Under the pieces are notes generated by a model. The model was not told where the DNA came from, ran no database searches, and worked only from the letters and a program-made list of their open reading frames with translations. From Scedosporium boydii (Eukaryota > Ascomycota > Sordariomycetes > Microascales > Microascaceae), in assembly GCA_002221725.1 (NCBI GenBank), contig NJFT01000014.1, positions 124,001 through 188,000 of the forward strand: a DNA stretch of 64,000 nt. The letters run 5' to 3'. Numbering within the stretch: the first letter of the stretch is position 1; each line of letters begins with the position of its first letter. The translations under genes were made by a program, and so were the position numbers. Of the stretch, positions 34,501 through 46,553 are shown piece after piece.

Positions 34501-37500
34501 AAGCCGCTCAGGCCACTGAAGGACATGCCGCGATATGCTTGGAACCATACGACTAGATACTGGTGGGAATCACGCATCAGCAAGGCCCATCTGCACAGGC
34601 CTTTCCCCCGAAACGACGTTGTCGGTACTCTAGCAGACTATTCAAACGCCCTGGAACCCACGTGGCGGACTATTATCCGAACTGACGAAATTCCCTGGGT
34701 CCGAGGCCATGTAATGCAGGAAATGATTATCTATCCCATGGCTGGCTATCTCTCCATGGTAGTTGAAGCCGTTGCCCAGCGCGTAAAACTATCGAACCAG
34801 ACATTCGACCGTTTCTTGTTTAGGGACGTTACGATCAGCCGTCCTCTGGTCATCCAGGAGGGTTCTGATTCGGAAATCAACATTACCCTCCGACCTTTCG
34901 CCGAGGGCACAAAACAATCATCCAAGGTTTGGGATGAATTCAGGGTATTTTCTTGGAACCGGGACAGGAACTGGATTGAGCACTGCCGCGGTCTCATCCG
35001 AGTCGAGCACAGTACCGACACCAACCCTGTCCGGGACTCGACCCGGGAAGATCATGCCTCCCTTGCCGAGCGAACTGCTCGAGTTGCCGCTGGCTGCCAA
35101 GAGCGTGTTGACCAGAAGGCGTTATACGACGAACTCGAGGGAGTGTCAGCTAAGTACAACGCGCAGTTTAAGTCCATGGAGAACTGCACCGGCAGCGACA
35201 CGAACTGTGTGGCAGATATTGTCGTTCCCGATACAGCGCGTGTAATGCCAAAGGGATTCGAGCCCCAGCTCTACATCCACCCCGCATTCCTCGACCAGTT
35301 CACCCATGCTGCTTGGGTCATCCTGGGAGCTGGTCGCGGCCGTCTTCCAGCGCTGTATATGCCTCGCTTCTTCAAGAGCCTCACCATTTCTGCCGACCTA
35401 TGCAGAGAACCTGGAGAGAAACTCCGAGTATACGGAGAGGGAAACCCCAACTTTGAAAACCCTGGGTCCACCAAGATTACCATGTTCGCTACGACCATGG
35501 ACGGGACTTCTGAGAAGATTCACATGGAGGGCCTCGTCATTGACCCCATCTTCGAAGCAAGCGGTGTCTCCGACAAAGCCTCCGCAAGAGAACTCTGCTA
35601 TCGCGTGACCTGGGAGCCTCTCACCGCACCCGAAGTGCCAGAATCCAATGGCGAGGAGGTCGCCGCAACCCCAGCTACTGTCGAGATCACGGACAAGGTT
35701 TCCATTATTTGCAGCGCTGATCAGGACAAGTCATTGCCGTCAAGCCTGCAGCAACTCCTAGCATCATCCAGTCAAGCAGAGGCCGACATTACGACGTTCG
35801 AGGAAGCGAAGACCGATGGGAGGATTTATGTCGTCCTCATGGAGCTAGACTCCCCGCTCCTCTCCACCCTCAACGCAGAACGTTTCTCCCGCCTGCAGAA
35901 GCTTATTACCTCTGCCAAGGGCCTTCTCTGGCTTGTACGAGGTGCGTACTCCGATTGCACCGATCCTCAGAGCGGCATGATTTTCGGTCTCGCCCGAACC
36001 ATTCGCTCGGAGTCGGCTCTCAAGTTTGCCACTCTTGACCTTGACGGGATCAACAAGCTGTCGACGGCCGAAGCGGCAAAGCAGATCCACAAGGTTGCCC
36101 AACACGTGTTTAGGAAGGGAGGTGCACCATCTCCAGATATGGAGTTCCAGGAGCGGGGAGGGTTGCTGAGGGTTTGCCGTGTTGTGGACGACTTTGACAT
36201 GGACACCTTTGTCGAGCAGAATACCAACCCCTCGACCACTCCTTTCCTCCAGCCGTTCAGCCAGCCCGGGCGCCCGCTTAAGATCCATGTCGGAACGAAG
36301 GGTGCGCTCGACACGCTTCACTTCATTGACGACGTCCAGGCCTCGACTCCACTTGCCCCGGATGAAGTTTCCATCGAAGTCAAGGTTACTAGCATGAACT
36401 TTAAGGATATTATGGTCTCCATGGGTGAGGTACCCAGCCCATACCTCGGCGTTGAATGCGCGGGTATTATCAATGCCGTCGGCAGCAAGGTCACCGACTT
36501 GAAGGTGGGCGATCGAGTCTGCGCCAGCTCCGAGGGCGCCTACTCGACCTATACGCGGTGCAAAGCCACCAGCGCCGCAAAGGTGCCAGACGACATGAGC
36601 CTCGAGGCCGCCTCCACAATCCCCGTTGTTTTCTGCACGGCCTACTACGGTCTCTTCGACATTGGTCGCCTCCAGCGCGGCGAGTCCGTCCTCATCCACG
36701 CCGCCGCAGGTGGTGTGGGCCAGGCCGCCATCATGCTCTGCCAGATGATGGGAGCCGAGATCTACGCCACTGTCAGCAGCATCGCCAAGAAGACGTTCCT
36801 CATGGAGACGTACGGAATCTCCGAAGACCGCATATTTTTCAGTCGCGATACGTCTTTCGCAAAGGGGATCCAGCGCGCCACCAACGGTCGTGGGATAGAC
36901 GTCGTTCTTAACTCGTTGGCCGGAGACTCGCTCCGTGCCACGTGGGAGTGCATGGCGCACTTTGGTCGCTTCATCGAGATCGGAAAGAGGGATATCCTTG
37001 CCAACTCTGGCTTGCAGATGGCTGTCTTTGAGCACAATGCCACGTTTGCTTCAGTCGATCTTACCGTCGTAGCTGCTGAGAGGCCTCTTGTCATGAAGCG
37101 CCTTCTTGATGATGTCTTCCGTCTCTTGAGCTACGGAAGCATCCGGCCTATTTCCCCCATCACAACATTCCCTATTTCTAGCCTTGAGACGGCATTCCGA
37201 ACACTCCAAGCCGGAAAGACACACGGCAAGATTCTAGTCACTGCTAACCCAGATGATATGGTCAAGGTGAGATTCGATCCCTGTTTACTCGTGATTTTCG
37301 CATCAGCTGCTGATGGTAATTACATAGGTCACGTATTCCGAGAAGACTTTCAATAACCTTCTCCGCGGCGACGCCACTTATATCATTATCGGCGGATCTG
37401 GCGGCATCGGTCGCAGCATGATCAAGTGGATGGTTCGAAAGGGAGCCAAGAACGTAGTGATCGTATCCCGTTCGGATAGAATCTCCCCTCAAGTCGCTGA

Positions 37501-38551
37501 GGTTATTGAGGACGCCAAGACGCTCGGATCTCAGGTTGCTCTGCACCAATGCGACGTCTCCAATGCCGACGATGTTCAGCGCATGGTTGGCGAGGTCAAA
37601 TCCAGCCTCCCTCCCGTCCGTGGCGTCGTCCATAGCGCCATGGTTCTCGATGTAAGTACCCAGGATTCCCCAGGAGAAAAGACGGACTAGGAATTGACGC
37701 TAACCAAAACTATTTAGGACGTCCTTTTCGAGAACATGAAATTTGGTCAGTGGGAAGAAGTCGTCAAGTCCAAGGTTGCGGGATGTTGGAATATCCACAC
37801 CGCACTGGCAGACATCACTCTCGATTTCTTCATTGCCCTCAGTTCCGTCGCCGCTATTATTGGCAACCGTGGCCAAGCGGCCTATTCGGCGGCGAACGCC
37901 TACTTGGATTCGTTTGTCCAATACCGGCGACGACTTGGGCTTGCGGCTACCGTTCTCAACCTCGCTGCCGTTAGCGACACTGGATACCTAGCAGAGAATG
38001 CTGAGCGCCAGAAGGAAGTCATGGAGCAGATCGGCGGGGAAGCGATCAGCGAAAAGGAAATTCTCGCTCTCGTCGCTGCTGCAATCACCGGAAAGGCAGA
38101 AGAGACGTGCACTTCACAAGTCGTTACGGGACTTAAGCTACCATCGTCCTTCTCCAGCGTCTTCTGGGCGTCTGACGCCAAGTTTACTGCTCTTTGCGAG
38201 CGCACTCTGTCGGAGAATGCCAGCGGCGACGGAGGAGCAGTGGCGATTTCTCCCGGTGCAGCGCTGAAGCGGGCCAAGTCGTACGAGGAGGCCCACAGCA
38301 TTGTCATCTCGGCGCTGCTAGACAAGACGGCGGAAGTTCTAATGCTTCCCCGAGAAGAGCTCGATGGCACAAAGGACACGGTGTTCTATGGCCTCGACTC
38401 GCTGGTGGCTATCGAGATTCGAAATTGGATCACCCGCGAGTTTGGTGCGGCGCTTCAGATCCTGGATATGCTCAGCACTCCGTCGTTTATTGTGCTGGCC
38501 GATACTGTTTTGCGAAAGTCGGAGTTGGTCTCGTTTGAGAAGCCAACTTGA
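31564..38551 (+). CDS. highly reducing type I polyketide synthase, KS-AT-DH-ER-KR-ACP, no methyltransferase
   Basis: Iterative PKS making a reduced polyketide or fatty-acid-like chain. Exons 31564-37266, 37328-37651, 37718-38551, giving 2286 residues. After a Pro/Asn/Gly-rich leader of about 105 residues: KS with Cys278 (ETACSSSL), EAHGTGT and NVGHLEG; AT with Ser725 (GHSSGE) after FTGQGAQW; DH with His1049 (GHVMQEMIIYP) and Asp1244 (HPAFLDQF); a structural pseudo-KR; ER with HAAAGGVGQAA; KR with GGSGGIGRS and ALSSVAA...YSAANAY; ACP with Ser2237 (YGLDSLVAIE). The DH-ER gap of roughly 250 residues is too short for a C-methyltransferase. There is no thioesterase or release domain, so offloading needs a partner. 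In the DH motif the position usually Gly or Ser is Glu. Product unknown. Confidence 0.95.
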
Positions 38552-39974
38552 GTCGTTATTGCTTGATTTCAATTCAACAGCCTTTTGGCCTTGTCTTTCT
38601 TTTCTTCTCTTCCTTCTTCTTTTCAGCTGCGTAAGATATGTTTTGTCATCCATCCTCTTTATCTCTTCATTCAGCCTTGTCATTTATTGTGCGCTTATCT
38701 TTCTCTTCGAGATGTTTTGGATGTCCGATGTGGTTTTTCGCTTGTGTTTGAGTTACCACTCTTTCAATTTGGACGCATCGAGATTGTTTTCGTACTACGT
38801 GTATCATGGATCCTCGCCATTTTCTATTCATTCAATATATAAACAATATATACTCTCAAAAGACTTAGATGTTTTGTGTGAAGCAGGTCATACTGCTTCT
38901 CTCTCTCGCTCCCCTTCTCTGGCGGACGATCTCCTCAAGCCTAGAAAAAGGAGCAGCAAATAACTCACTGAGATCACAGGTTAAAAATCACATAGCGAAT
39001 AACTATCGGGATTGACCCGTCTCTATGACGGTAAAATCGATTCGTCTAGCCTCGCGCTTGGTCGGCCAAAGTGATTGTCACGATCCTTGATGGAATCGGC
39101 GTTCGGAGTTTCGCGTCTTTTGCCATGCGCCGCCCTGTCCTTTGTCCGTTTTAATATGACTAAGCAGAGCACCGTTAACTCACCGTTGAGTTGCGCCGCC
39201 CCGCCATCTTGGCCTTCGGTTTCTATCGTCATCCTTCGTCAAATTCTACGTGGTTGGATCAAACGTTCTTCCGTATTACTCGTTCCAGGTTCCCTTTTTG
39301 CACGAGGGTGGGATTTCTGGCAATGTTTAACCTTATCCCTCTCACTTTACCCGTGTAAAGCGCGAAGCGATGGCTTCTGGCGGCCTGACTCACTAAATCA
39401 TTTGTCGGAAGTTCGTACCTTCCTCGCGCTCCATCGCTGTCCCGATCCAGCGCTCGGCAGTGTCGGAGCACTCATCCCTTTGACGAATCAAGACATTTAA
39501 TGTATCTTGTATCTCCTCTCCGAGCATGGGCTAGTTTTGGGGTCTGCTCACGCAGGATGGACATATGTGCACCGGAACGCGAGAATGTAGTGTCTTCATT
39601 CACGTTCACTCACTTACTCCGTGTCCCTGTCCGCGGAAATGCAACATCCTGGTTGCGATGTCCTGAGTCCCGAACCAACCACTTGGACACAGAATTGAGT
39701 TTCTATCTCTTCCGCATTATTAATTCCAAATTACATTTTGATGTTGCATTTTTTTTTTTTCCTGTCCTCTTGGCGTTGGATAAGCCTCCTCTCGGCCCTA
39801 CGTCATGACGACACTGTCCATCCCTTCGTCGATTGCCACTCCTTCATGTCGCGAGGAATATCGACAAAGAGTCAGATGGAGATAACATAAATAGCCATCT
39901 CAATCCCTCCCTTTCCCTTTCGCATCGATGGAGTGATCCCAAGGCAAACATACCCGCACACCAAACCTGACTCG
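38552..39974. other. intergenic region between PKS and MDR genes
   Basis: T-rich 3' flank of the PKS (probable 3' untranslated region to about 38850), then no supported gene. Poly-T at 39751-39761. The right end is the promoter of the MDR gene. Confidence 0.5.
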
Positions 39975-41054
39975 ATGCTCAGATCAATCAATTTTCACAC
40001 CACCACTAACCTAATATCCAAGGCTTTTTACTCTACGATGGCTCTCCCTTCCACCATCCGCGCTGTCCATCAGACAGATCCCAAATCCAGCAAACTCATT
40101 CTTGTCGAAACCCCAATCCCCATCCCTACAAAGCCTGACGATGTACTCATCAAAGTAGCCGCAACGGCCCCTTGCCTCGGCGAACTCTGGTGGGTGCGTG
40201 ATTTCCCATCACTATATAAAGAGCCCCGCGAGCCCGTTCCTGGACAGGACATGGCTGGAACCGTCGTCAAGAGTCACGAAGGCAGCAAGTTTAAGCCTGG
40301 AGACGAAGTTTTCTGCCGAATAGAAGCTGTCCGTCCAGGTGCCGCCCGTGAATACACCCTCGCCAAGGAAATTGAACTAGCGCTCAAGCCCAAGAGCCTT
40401 GACTGGGCTCAGGCCGCTGCTACCCCGCTGAGCGCTCTCACAGCATGGCAGGCCCTCTTCTCTCAAGGCACCCTAGAGTCGACGGCAATTTTCGGCGACG
40501 AGGAAGCGAGGAAGCGGAATGCCCAGAAGCGTGTTCTCGTTACTGCCGCTGGAGGCAGTGTCGGCGGATGGGCGGTACAGTTCGCTGCTGCCGCGGGTGC
40601 GGGTGGTGTCGTTGCCACCTGCCAGGGCTCCAAGGCAGACGCTGTCCGCGCCCTTGGCGCTACGGATACTATCGATTACAAGACTCAAGGTGTCCATGAG
40701 TGGGTAGCTGAAGACCCAGCCAAGCGAGAAGTCGACCTCATCGTCGATTGCATCGGTGGCCCTTCGATGGAGCATCTTTGGGCTGCCATCAAGAATGGGG
40801 GCACCTTTTTGAGCATCTCGCGCCCTCCCGACACTGCCAAACCTTCCGACAACACCAAGACTCTGGCGAAGAGCGCATTCTTTATCGTCCAGTCCCTTGG
40901 AAGCGAGCTGAGTGAAATCGCCAAGTTGATCGACGCGGGTGATTTCAAGCCCCTCGTTGACAGCATCCTGGAGTTTGACCAATTCCAGGAGGCCTTTGAC
41001 AAGGTAGAATCCAGGAGAACGAACGGCAAAGTTATCCTCTCAGTGTCGATTTGA
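39975..41054 (+). CDS. MDR-superfamily NADPH oxidoreductase (quinone/enoyl reductase type)
   Basis: Medium-chain reductase of the zinc-independent quinone oxidoreductase branch. The Rossmann motif is AAGGSVGGWAVQFAAAAG, and the N-terminal GroES-like fold has PGQDMAGTVV and FKPGDEVFC. No structural zinc cysteines are evident. From ATG 40038 (MALPSTIRAV) it is 338 residues, the family length. In-frame ATGs at 39975 and 39933 add an amphipathic, Arg/Ser/Thr-rich leader (MLRSINFHTTT, ending AFYST) that looks like a mitochondrial presequence, so alternative starts could give two locations. It lies 1.4 kb downstream of the PKS in the same orientation. The PKS has its own ER domain with an intact cofactor motif, so a trans-acting enoyl reductase role is not required. 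Confidence 0.88.
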   Translation: MLRSINFHTTTNLISKAFYSTMALPSTIRAVHQTDPKSSKLILVETPIPIPTKPDDVLIKVAATAPCLGELWWVRDFPSLYKEPREPVPGQDMAGTVVKSHEGSKFKPGDEVFCRIEAVRPGAAREYTLAKEIELALKPKSLDWAQAAATPLSALTAWQALFSQGTLESTAIFGDEEARKRNAQKRVLVTAAGGSVGGWAVQFAAAAGAGGVVATCQGSKADAVRALGATDTIDYKTQGVHEWVAEDPAKREVDLIVDCIGGPSMEHLWAAIKNGGTFLSISRPPDTAKPSDNTKTLAKSAFFIVQSLGSELSEIAKLIDAGDFKPLVDSILEFDQFQEAFDKVESRRTNGKVILSVSI

Positions 41055-41276
41055 GAAGAGGAACTGAGAAGTTAATAGAGGAGAAGACAATAAGGAAGGG
41101 GGGGAGATAAAAACAGCTCAGTAGGATTATAATAAATACGAAGGCATAGTCTAAACTTTCACTAGATTCTCTACCTTTCATTGTCGGCGTCAGTGAAGAT
41201 AGGGAGTTTATATTGAGTGTATATTGGATACTTCGCCACGACTATCATCTCCTCCTTTCGACTAAGATTGCCGAAA

Positions 41277-44200
41277 TTAACCAAGGAACCCGCCAGTCTT
41301 TCGCTTCTGGAGGAGGTAGTAGTACTGCTGCATGTCAATGGGATTATTGGGCGTCCTTTCACCCTCGAAGTTACCCTTTCCACGACCGGAATAGTGGAGC
41401 TTCCAGGCTGTTTGATAGTTAGTACATGTGGCCCCGGCAGCGGCAACAATCCCGCGTATCGGGCGAGGGAATTCGTCGACTTACTGCTTGCGTAATACGT
41501 GAGGTAAGACCAGCTATCATTCAGATACAGCTTCTCAGTTCCAACCTGGATCGTCTTTACTAGACCCATCTGTCCCTGCGCAGGACGCAAGTTCTTGAGA
41601 TCGGCGACGAGCTTGATAAGTCCCGTGATGAAGGCAAGGGCGATGTCCTTTCCAAAGCAAGCATGTTGGCCATACCCAAAGGCCGTGATAGGCTCCGCCC
41701 TGCGGTGGGGATCGAACTTGGAGGCGTTGGCGATCTCGGTTGGGTTGCGTCCAGCCTCACCCTTTGAAAAGGTCAGGGTTAGAATGATGAACGACGAGGA
41801 CGCAATCAAACGAAACTTACAAGTAGCATCACGACGAAATCGCCGGGCTTAATTGACTTGCCCTCAAGTTCGGCCGGCTGAGTGGCAACACGCATGGTGC
41901 GTTGGGAGCTTGACAGCCGCTGAGCTTCGAGGACGTACGCCTGGATTGCAGGCATGTCGCCCTTCTGCGCGAGAGTCTGCACTTGAGCCCAAACAGCAGC
42001 GTTTTCCTCCTTGAGGAAGTATGCTAGGATTTCGTAAAACTGATAGGGGAGTCACAGTTAGCATCATTGAATATTGCACATCCATGGGGGTATCCGAGGA
42101 AGTATCCCTACCGTTGTCACAGCCACACCGATAGCTCCAAACGCATTGAGCCACATAGTGTCGGTAACCCTGTCCGCCGACTCGCCCTGCGCCAACATGG
42201 TTTCGACAAGCTTCGACCCGCACGAGCGCAGAGAGTTCTTCTTGAGATAGGACTTGGGACCGACGACATTGGACAGTGCAGACACGACACCGAGACCGAG
42301 ACCGCGGCTGGCAGATACCTCATTTACGAGCTTGCGAGTCGTGTCGGTGAGGATCTTGACTCCCTCCTGAGCTCGTCGGCGGCGACCCCAGGCCTCGGCG
42401 GGATCGGTGTTATTGGCACCCCATATTCGAACGTTTAGGAGGTGCTTGTACAGCTCGGCCGTGCTCAGCTTGCCATCGGGGTTCTCATCGGTACGCAAGT
42501 CAAGGTAAAACAAGTCCGCGACCAGTTGTGTGTTAAGAGGAATAGCCACGTCTCGAAGGATGTCGACTTGGCTAAGGCCTTCGGCGAGTTTGAAGCCCTC
42601 TTTGTCAATAAGTTGTGAGCCCACACGTTCGATGAATTCCTGTACAGTCGTCTGGAGGTTCGGGATCTTCTGAAGCGCCTTCACCAAAGTGGCGCGGTGG
42701 GCGTAGTTCTCTGGCTTGTCCCCGGAGAGCATGTACCAGCCGTAGTCCTTCTTCCCAGGGAAGAGGAAATTGAATGGCTGAAGCCACGGCACCACAAATG
42801 CCTTGTTATCTGCCAACGCCTTCTTGATAGCGGCGTTGGAGGCGATGATGACAGGCTTCGCAGGGAGCTTGGGGTCATCAAGTGTGAATTGGTCAAAGGT
42901 GCCGAGCTTCTTGGCGATTTCGGCGTTGGCCTTTCTCGTGTACATGGGCTGCATAACAGCCGCCGAATTGAACGGGAACCAGCCTGGAACACCGCGTTGG
43001 ATGAGCTTGTAGAGCATTGATCCACCAAGGGTCTTCTTGTCCTGCTTGACTTCGTTGAAGCCCCAGGCGGTGAGGTTTGCGACGTTGAAGTCAATCGTGT
43101 TGAACCTGTCAGAGCGCACCAGCGTGATAGCGTCGGAGAGCACGGCGCGACCAAGGGAATAAGTAGGACAGATTCCGCTGCCAGCAGCGCGCACGGGCTT
43201 GAAGTCCTCAATCATGAGACCGGGATAAAGCTCGACCATATCCGGATCGGTGTACAACTTCTCCAGGAGGTCAGCAATCTCAGGGTTGGAGTTGACATCG
43301 GTGAATTTCTCATGTCTCTTGAGTCCAAAGAACTCGCGGAATTCATTCAGAGACGCAACTTGCCATCTGCGTGCTTGGTTGATGGCCAGGACCTCTACGA
43401 TCTTGAGGGCTTTGGGGATTGTGCGTGAGCCGAATACGCCTGCGGGATCGTCCATGGCTTCCTTCAGGATGCGTACGAGGTCCTCGTCTCTGAACTTGCC
43501 GTCAGCCTGGCGCTTCAGGCCGTCGAATGTTCGCTCACTGGGATCCTTGGGAATGCTCCTCTCGAATTCTTGCAGGGCGAGGCCCAGCTCAGCCATACCG
43601 ACTTGGGCGAGATCTTCCGCTTTGCGGTCGGGAAATAGCTTGAGGAAGAAGTTGTTGATCCAACGCTCATCCTTTTTAGAGATGCACGAATGGAATCGGT
43701 ATAGGAGATTGAACTCAACACTGACTTGGTTACCAATGCCCCGGGGAGTACCCTGACCGTCGAACTGCTTGCCAATCTCGACACGGGGGTCCAGAGTCCA
43801 ATCACTGTTGGTGGAATGTGTGTTTGTGATGGCTCTGAGGTAGTCATGTAGACAAATGTTGATATAGAGACCACCGACAATGAGACGAGCCGTGTTAAAT
43901 AGATCATGGTCCTGCTTGGCAATGGCACGAGCCATGTCCTCTTCACTAGCACCAGGACCACATGCCAGGGTGAAGCGACCACTTTCGTTAATCTTGAGCA
44001 AGATGTCACAGACATAGTTGTGGAATCTGCTGTAAAGAACCAGCATGACGTTCACACCCGCAGGCTGCCCGAGGAGACGCTTCTCGTGGAATGTGTCGGG
44101 CTTCAATCGGCCCTCTTTCATCGCCCGGATCTCCAACTGGTCCTTGAGGGATGATCCATACAGAGGAGCCAAGTCGAGATAGGATGAAGTGTCGGATTTG

Positions 44201-45010
44201 CTCATGTCCGTACGGTTCGTTCGGAAAATGTCATGAATGATAATGGATGCGTGATAGAAGAGCATGGCTGAAATGCCCGCGGGGTTCTCTTTGAAGTTCT
44301 TGTCGTCTCGAGCCATGAGAAGGTCAAAGAGGAGACTCGCGTCTGGCTTGACTCCGTGAAGGGCCTTGGAGCTCGAAACCGATTTGGCATAGGGCGTGCC
44401 AGCCCTCCCCAAGTTGGGTTCAAGGATGTTGTTGAAGCTCCCATCGGGCATGCGGTATTGGTGCATGCCGTCGGGCGCCTGAGGGACCTTCTCCCGCAAT
44501 GTCACATTGGTGCCGGGGACCTTGAATTCAATTGTATCGTAGTCCGTGGCCTTGGCTCCACTATAGGAGCCGTCGGAGTTGAGCACGTCATACTGGACAT
44601 TGCCGCCGACGTAACTCAGAGGCGGGTGTTGCAGGACATCCCAGAGCGTGTCAATGAACTTGTTGGTGAGCTGCGTCCTGACCTTTGACTCAGATGGGAG
44701 ACAAGTAAGAATATCAATTAGGAGCTCGGCGGTTCTGGGGGGGGCGTGTGTGTGTGTTAATAAGACATATATTGCAAGCTGTCCGAATATACCACGGCAC
44801 TCACCCGTTCTTGTCATCAAGGGGCTTTCCCTTGTCGAAGAGCATAGTCTTGATCACACTGGCAAGCTCAGTCACAGATATCCGGCTGCGAACTCCGGAA
44901 TAATCCTTCAGAATGGCCGTGGCCAGCTTGACGGGATCACCGAGGTCGGGAGAAGATCCCTTCGAGTCCCCGTACGCCTCGCCGGCTTGAAACTTTTCAT
45001 CGAAAGACAT
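41277..45010 (-). CDS. ppo: Ppo-type fatty acid dioxygenase-cytochrome P450 fusion (linoleate diol synthase family)
   Basis: Makes oxylipins from oleic/linoleic acid that act in fungal development and host interaction. Exons 45010-44805, 44734-42112, 42039-41821, 41761-41485, 41407-41277, giving about 1151 residues. The N-terminal heme peroxidase/cyclooxygenase-like domain has the distal His in IIIHDIF, LAPLYGSS, and the catalytic Tyr and proximal His in LLYRFHSCIS. The C-terminal P450 domain has LNAFGAIGVA (I-helix), EAQR (ExxR) and the heme-thiolate loop FGYGQHACFG with its Cys intact. Known PpoC-type 10R-dioxygenases have lost that Cys, so this enzyme is expected to isomerise its hydroperoxide to a diol or other product (PpoA-like). 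The last exon supplies WKLHYSGRGKGNFEGE and ends KTGGFLG. A TATA box lies near 45121. Confidence 0.94.
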
Positions 45011-46553
45011 GGTTACAGACTGCAGAATAATTGTCGTATTTCCCTAACCTTTGGTTTGAAATCACAATAACAGGGAGATTTCTAGAAAAAGAGCTCTGTC
45101 TACGAGTTTTGACCAAGCCATTATATAAAGGGGACTAGGAGACTTGGGCCCTTCTCGCCCCTCGTTCTCGCCATCACTTGGCCCACAAGGTAATGTCCCC
45201 CCCAGCCATCCTTTCACAGGCTGAAGCGGAAAGCGGGGTTCACATTTGCACGACGAGAAGCTGAAGCTGGAGCTGATTCCCTACTACATAGTCCCGCCAT
45301 GCATGCACGCCACGCCATCTAGGTGAGGGGAGGGGGGATGGAAGGAATGTGGGTAGCGGCAGTAGCCAAGAATAAAGGACCGTTGACTGCATATGGAGGG
45401 ACAACAGAGTTGAAAAAAAAAAAAAAAAAAAAAAAAAGGGGGAAAAAAAAAAAAAACTTCCTAGCCCACCTGCTAGTAATGCGGCCCGGCCCGCGTATTA
45501 TAACCTATCTGGAAAGGAGAAGATTAGGCCGTGAATGATTGGTTGCATCATCCCGAGAAAAAGCGGATCGTCGTGCTCACTATCGGTTTGTGAGGGAATG
45601 GGGCTGCCTGCTCTATGGAACTGTGCCAGTCCGATTACATCTCAGTGGATGTAATTCGCCAGCCTCTATTTGAGTTACTGCAAAGCCAAGAGCAAAGAGG
45701 TGTCTATCACCAGCCAATGGATACCGTTTGGTAGAGCGTTGTTGACCACTGTCTGTACCTTCATTGGAAGCCTCTCATGCATTTCCTGCAGCATAGGACT
45801 CGTAGAGTAAACCAATAAGGTCCGTTTAATCAGAATATGCTGAGGTAGACTGACGGAAATGCCAATGCTTGGCGCGGAGAGCGGCAGAAAACAAATACGT
45901 CACGGGGAGCACGATGAAGAAAAGGGAGAATCATGGCTAGCTGAAGCTTTGCGGCATGCCGCACCTTGAGCTTTTAACAAATGCATCACGGCTTCGGCGA
46001 TCAGCGCAAATCCCGACATTAGCAATATCTATACAAAGTAACAGGTCTCACAGGGCCCATATTCGGCCAGATCGGCGGACACAAATTCAGGAAAGTGGGG
46101 TTGATTCACCCCGGTGGCTAGCTGAGCCCTCTCAAGGGAGGAAAAGCAACGAGTACGAGGTAGGAGATCGGCACGACGCGTTGCATGCTTTTGAAAAGCG
46201 GAGCCGGTGTAAGCTACCACCTAGTCGCCCCGAGATCCACGGACATCTCTCTAGGGTCTATCAAGCTGTTCACGAGCAAAAATGGTCTCGGACATTCATT
46301 TGAAGGCAAAGCCGGTCTGACCAAGTTCAGCAAGGCCGGCATCTGAAAGCTACTCAAGCAAGCACAAAGATGCCCACTCGCATTAGGGAATATGCATGGC
46401 GCGGTTGATAAATGGAGCCGCCCTCCAGACCGATGCTCAGTTTCCTCCCTGCCACCTCTACAGACCCTCTTTTGCCTCCCGCAGGGATATTCTTAGGTCG
46501 TCTCCTTTTCCTTTACACGAGTTGTCCACTTTGTGCCTTCACCGCAACAAAAT
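45011..46553. other. divergent promoter region between ppo and the DUF2235 gene
   Basis: About 1.5 kb with no supported gene. It contains a TTATATAAA core element at 45121-45129 and a long A tract at 45413-45456. Confidence 0.5.
45413..45456 (+). repeat. poly-A/G low-complexity tract
   Basis: A run of about 24 A, then five G, then 14 A. A homopolymer tract of this kind is prone to length variation and to assembly error. Confidence 0.85.

Noticed and set aside
28839..45010. A single large biosynthetic cluster from SDR through PKS, MDR and Ppo
   Set aside because: No shared promoter motif, no regulator or transporter, and Ppo genes normally stand alone; co-location may be chance.
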